Below, in pieces: positions 31,164 through 32,285 of a stretch of 32,285 nt of DNA (its first letter is position 1; every line of letters begins with the position of its first letter). This stretch comes from Bondarzewia mesenterica (Eukaryota; Basidiomycota; Agaricomycetes; Russulales; Bondarzewiaceae). The notes under the pieces are model-generated. The model was not told the origin of the DNA. It did not search any database and saw only the letters and a list, made by a program, of their open reading frames with translations. Made by a program: the position numbers and the translations under genes. The stretch covers positions 1-32,285 of the forward strand of contig SGPL01000379.1 in assembly GCA_004802705.1 (NCBI GenBank). The letters are read 5' to 3'.

Positions 31164-32285
31164 ATGGCTCTGAAGATTGACGTCGCTGAACTTGCAGGGT
31201 TGGTTGCGGAAGGTATCCTTTATGGTGAGTCAATTAGTTTGGTGGTGCTGGTATTTTTGGCCCTGTTTGATCATCGTATCAGGGATTTATTTAGTACTGT
31301 TCATCTTTTCTGTCTACCTCCTCGTCGCCCGCAGAAACAGAGGCGAACGCTTGCGCTACCCCATGATAGTCACGGCGATCTTGATGTTCCTCCTCGTCAC
31401 CGCCCAAATCGTCGCTGACACATGGAATCTGTTCATCGCTTTCTTCCACAATGATACGCGAGCAGAACGCATCGGGTTTCTGGAAGATGTCTCACAAGAT
31501 CTGTTTGCTGTGAAGCACAATGTCTTGAACTTCATGTTGTTGGTGGGAGATCTATTCGTGGTGCGTGTATATCGTGCACCTTTTACTACATAAATAAACT
31601 TCACCGACACAAATCCCAGTGCTACCGCTGTTTTATCATTTGGGGGAGAAATCCGTGGGTGGTGGTTCTACCGCTTGCTCTTTCTGCAGGAAGCCTCGGT
31701 ACGCCTTCTAGCCTGTAGAACTCACAGTACGACCGGTTGATCGTTTGCCCTAGCATGTGGGATACAGGTTACTTGGGCCACACAAAATCTGGCTTCAACC
31801 ACCGTAAAGGCGCAGTCCAGTTGGATTACTGCTCTGTTCACGCTCAGCCTTTGCGCCAACGCTATCTCTACTGGTGCGTATAATTGCAGCTTTGGGCGGC
31901 CCCGCCCTTACCTGACCCCCTTCAACAGCGCTTCTAGCCTTCAAAATATGGCAAGTCGACAGGGCTGCGAAGCGTCTCATGGCAGGATCTGGGTCGACCT
32001 TGCTCCCGATCCTCGGAATTGTTGTCGAGTCTGGCGTGATGAATGCAGCATACCTATTGGCCTATACCATAACCCTGGTCACCGGGACTGAAGCCCTTGA
32101 AACGATGGCCGAGATGGTACGTCCTTGCACCTAGTTCATTTGTGTCGCTTTTGGCAGCCGGATGTACTTCCGATATCTGTGACAGGCCACGGCCATGATT
32201 GGCATCATCTCGACATTGCTCATCATTCGCGTCCAGCTCATANGNAAGCCTCAGATCTCACTGATTATAATCATAAGACTGCAGC
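31164..32285 (+). CDS. Multi-span membrane protein (Agaricomycete receptor-like family), 3' end outside window
   Basis: Same broad class as the gene at 16206, with conserved intron positions but low overall identity. Exons: 31164-31224, 31283-31560, 31620-31698, 31754-31873, 31929-32116 and 32186 to the edge; all phases agree. The acceptor TAG at 31751-31753 was chosen because the later CAG would break the frame. Landmarks: MALKIDVAELAGLVAEGILY, IYLVLFIFSVYLLVARR, TAQIVADTW, LLVGDLFV followed by CYRCFIIWG, SSWITALFTLSLCANAIST and a loop before VVESGVMNAAYLLAYTIT. At least five hydrophobic segments are present; the last part and the cytoplasmic tail are missing. Two N bases (32243, 32245) fall in the final exon. 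Function unknown; no lesion seen. Confidence 0.85.

Noticed and set aside
1..32285. CRISPR array, rRNA or bacterial operon structure
   Set aside because: No regularly spaced repeats, no conserved rRNA blocks; introns in nearly every gene show a eukaryotic genome.

Overview
The window looks like nuclear DNA of a filamentous basidiomycete, most likely an Agaricomycete (mushroom-forming fungus). Genes are broken by many introns of about 50-75 bp with GT..AG ends and CTAAC/CTGAC branch sites. The protein families (isoprenylcysteine methyltransferase-like, multi-span membrane proteins of an Agaricomycete-expanded family, Dal5/TNA1-type permease, fungal O-methyltransferase, 3'-5' exonuclease-domain protein) are typical of that group. 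There are no bacterial features. All exon structures were reassembled by eye from splice signals and reading-frame continuity.

Layout. 0-0.6 kb: the 3' end of a Baeyer-Villiger-type flavin monooxygenase. 2.1-3.0 kb: an unrecognised acidic, probably nuclear protein on the minus strand. 4.3-7.5 kb: a stretch peppered with single N bases, holding a decayed 3'-5' exonuclease-like gene and a broken berberine-bridge-type flavin oxidase (copy A). 8.8-10.4 kb: a heavily mutated O-methyltransferase pseudogene. 11.8-12.7 kb: an intact ICMT-like methyltransferase. 13.0-13.3 kb: the C-terminal relic of an FMN-dependent alpha-hydroxy-acid oxidase. 13.9-15.2 kb: an intact SAM methyltransferase (MT1). 16.2-17.7 kb: a multi-span membrane protein gene with one extra T in a homopolymer. 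18.2-20.5 kb: an intact 13-exon MFS permease. 20.9-21.4 kb: a MITE-like long inverted repeat. 22.4-24.3 kb: an intact cystathionine gamma-synthase-type enzyme. 24.6-26.3 kb: a promoter, an unusual duplicated leader and a pseudogene paralogue of MT1 (MT2). 26.7-30.5 kb: two ~0.57 kb direct repeats bracketing copy B of a ~2.17 kb segmental duplication of 5.9-8.1 kb. 31.2 kb to the end: a second membrane protein gene of the same broad class, cut by the window edge.

The dominant theme is a decaying accessory locus. Flavin monooxygenase, flavin oxidase, FMN oxidase and several methyltransferases sit together, as in fungal specialised-metabolism clusters, but most are pseudogenes or partial. Whether they ever formed one pathway is inference. 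The permease and the cystathionine gamma-synthase look like ordinary functional genes.

The most unusual signal is at 24662-24814. A 43-nt leader segment occurs once interrupted by a perfect 57-nt intron and again, 10 nt downstream, with exactly that intron missing. The spliced-type copy begins about 30 nt downstream of a TATA box. This looks like the 5' end of a spliced RNA written back into the genome next to its source.
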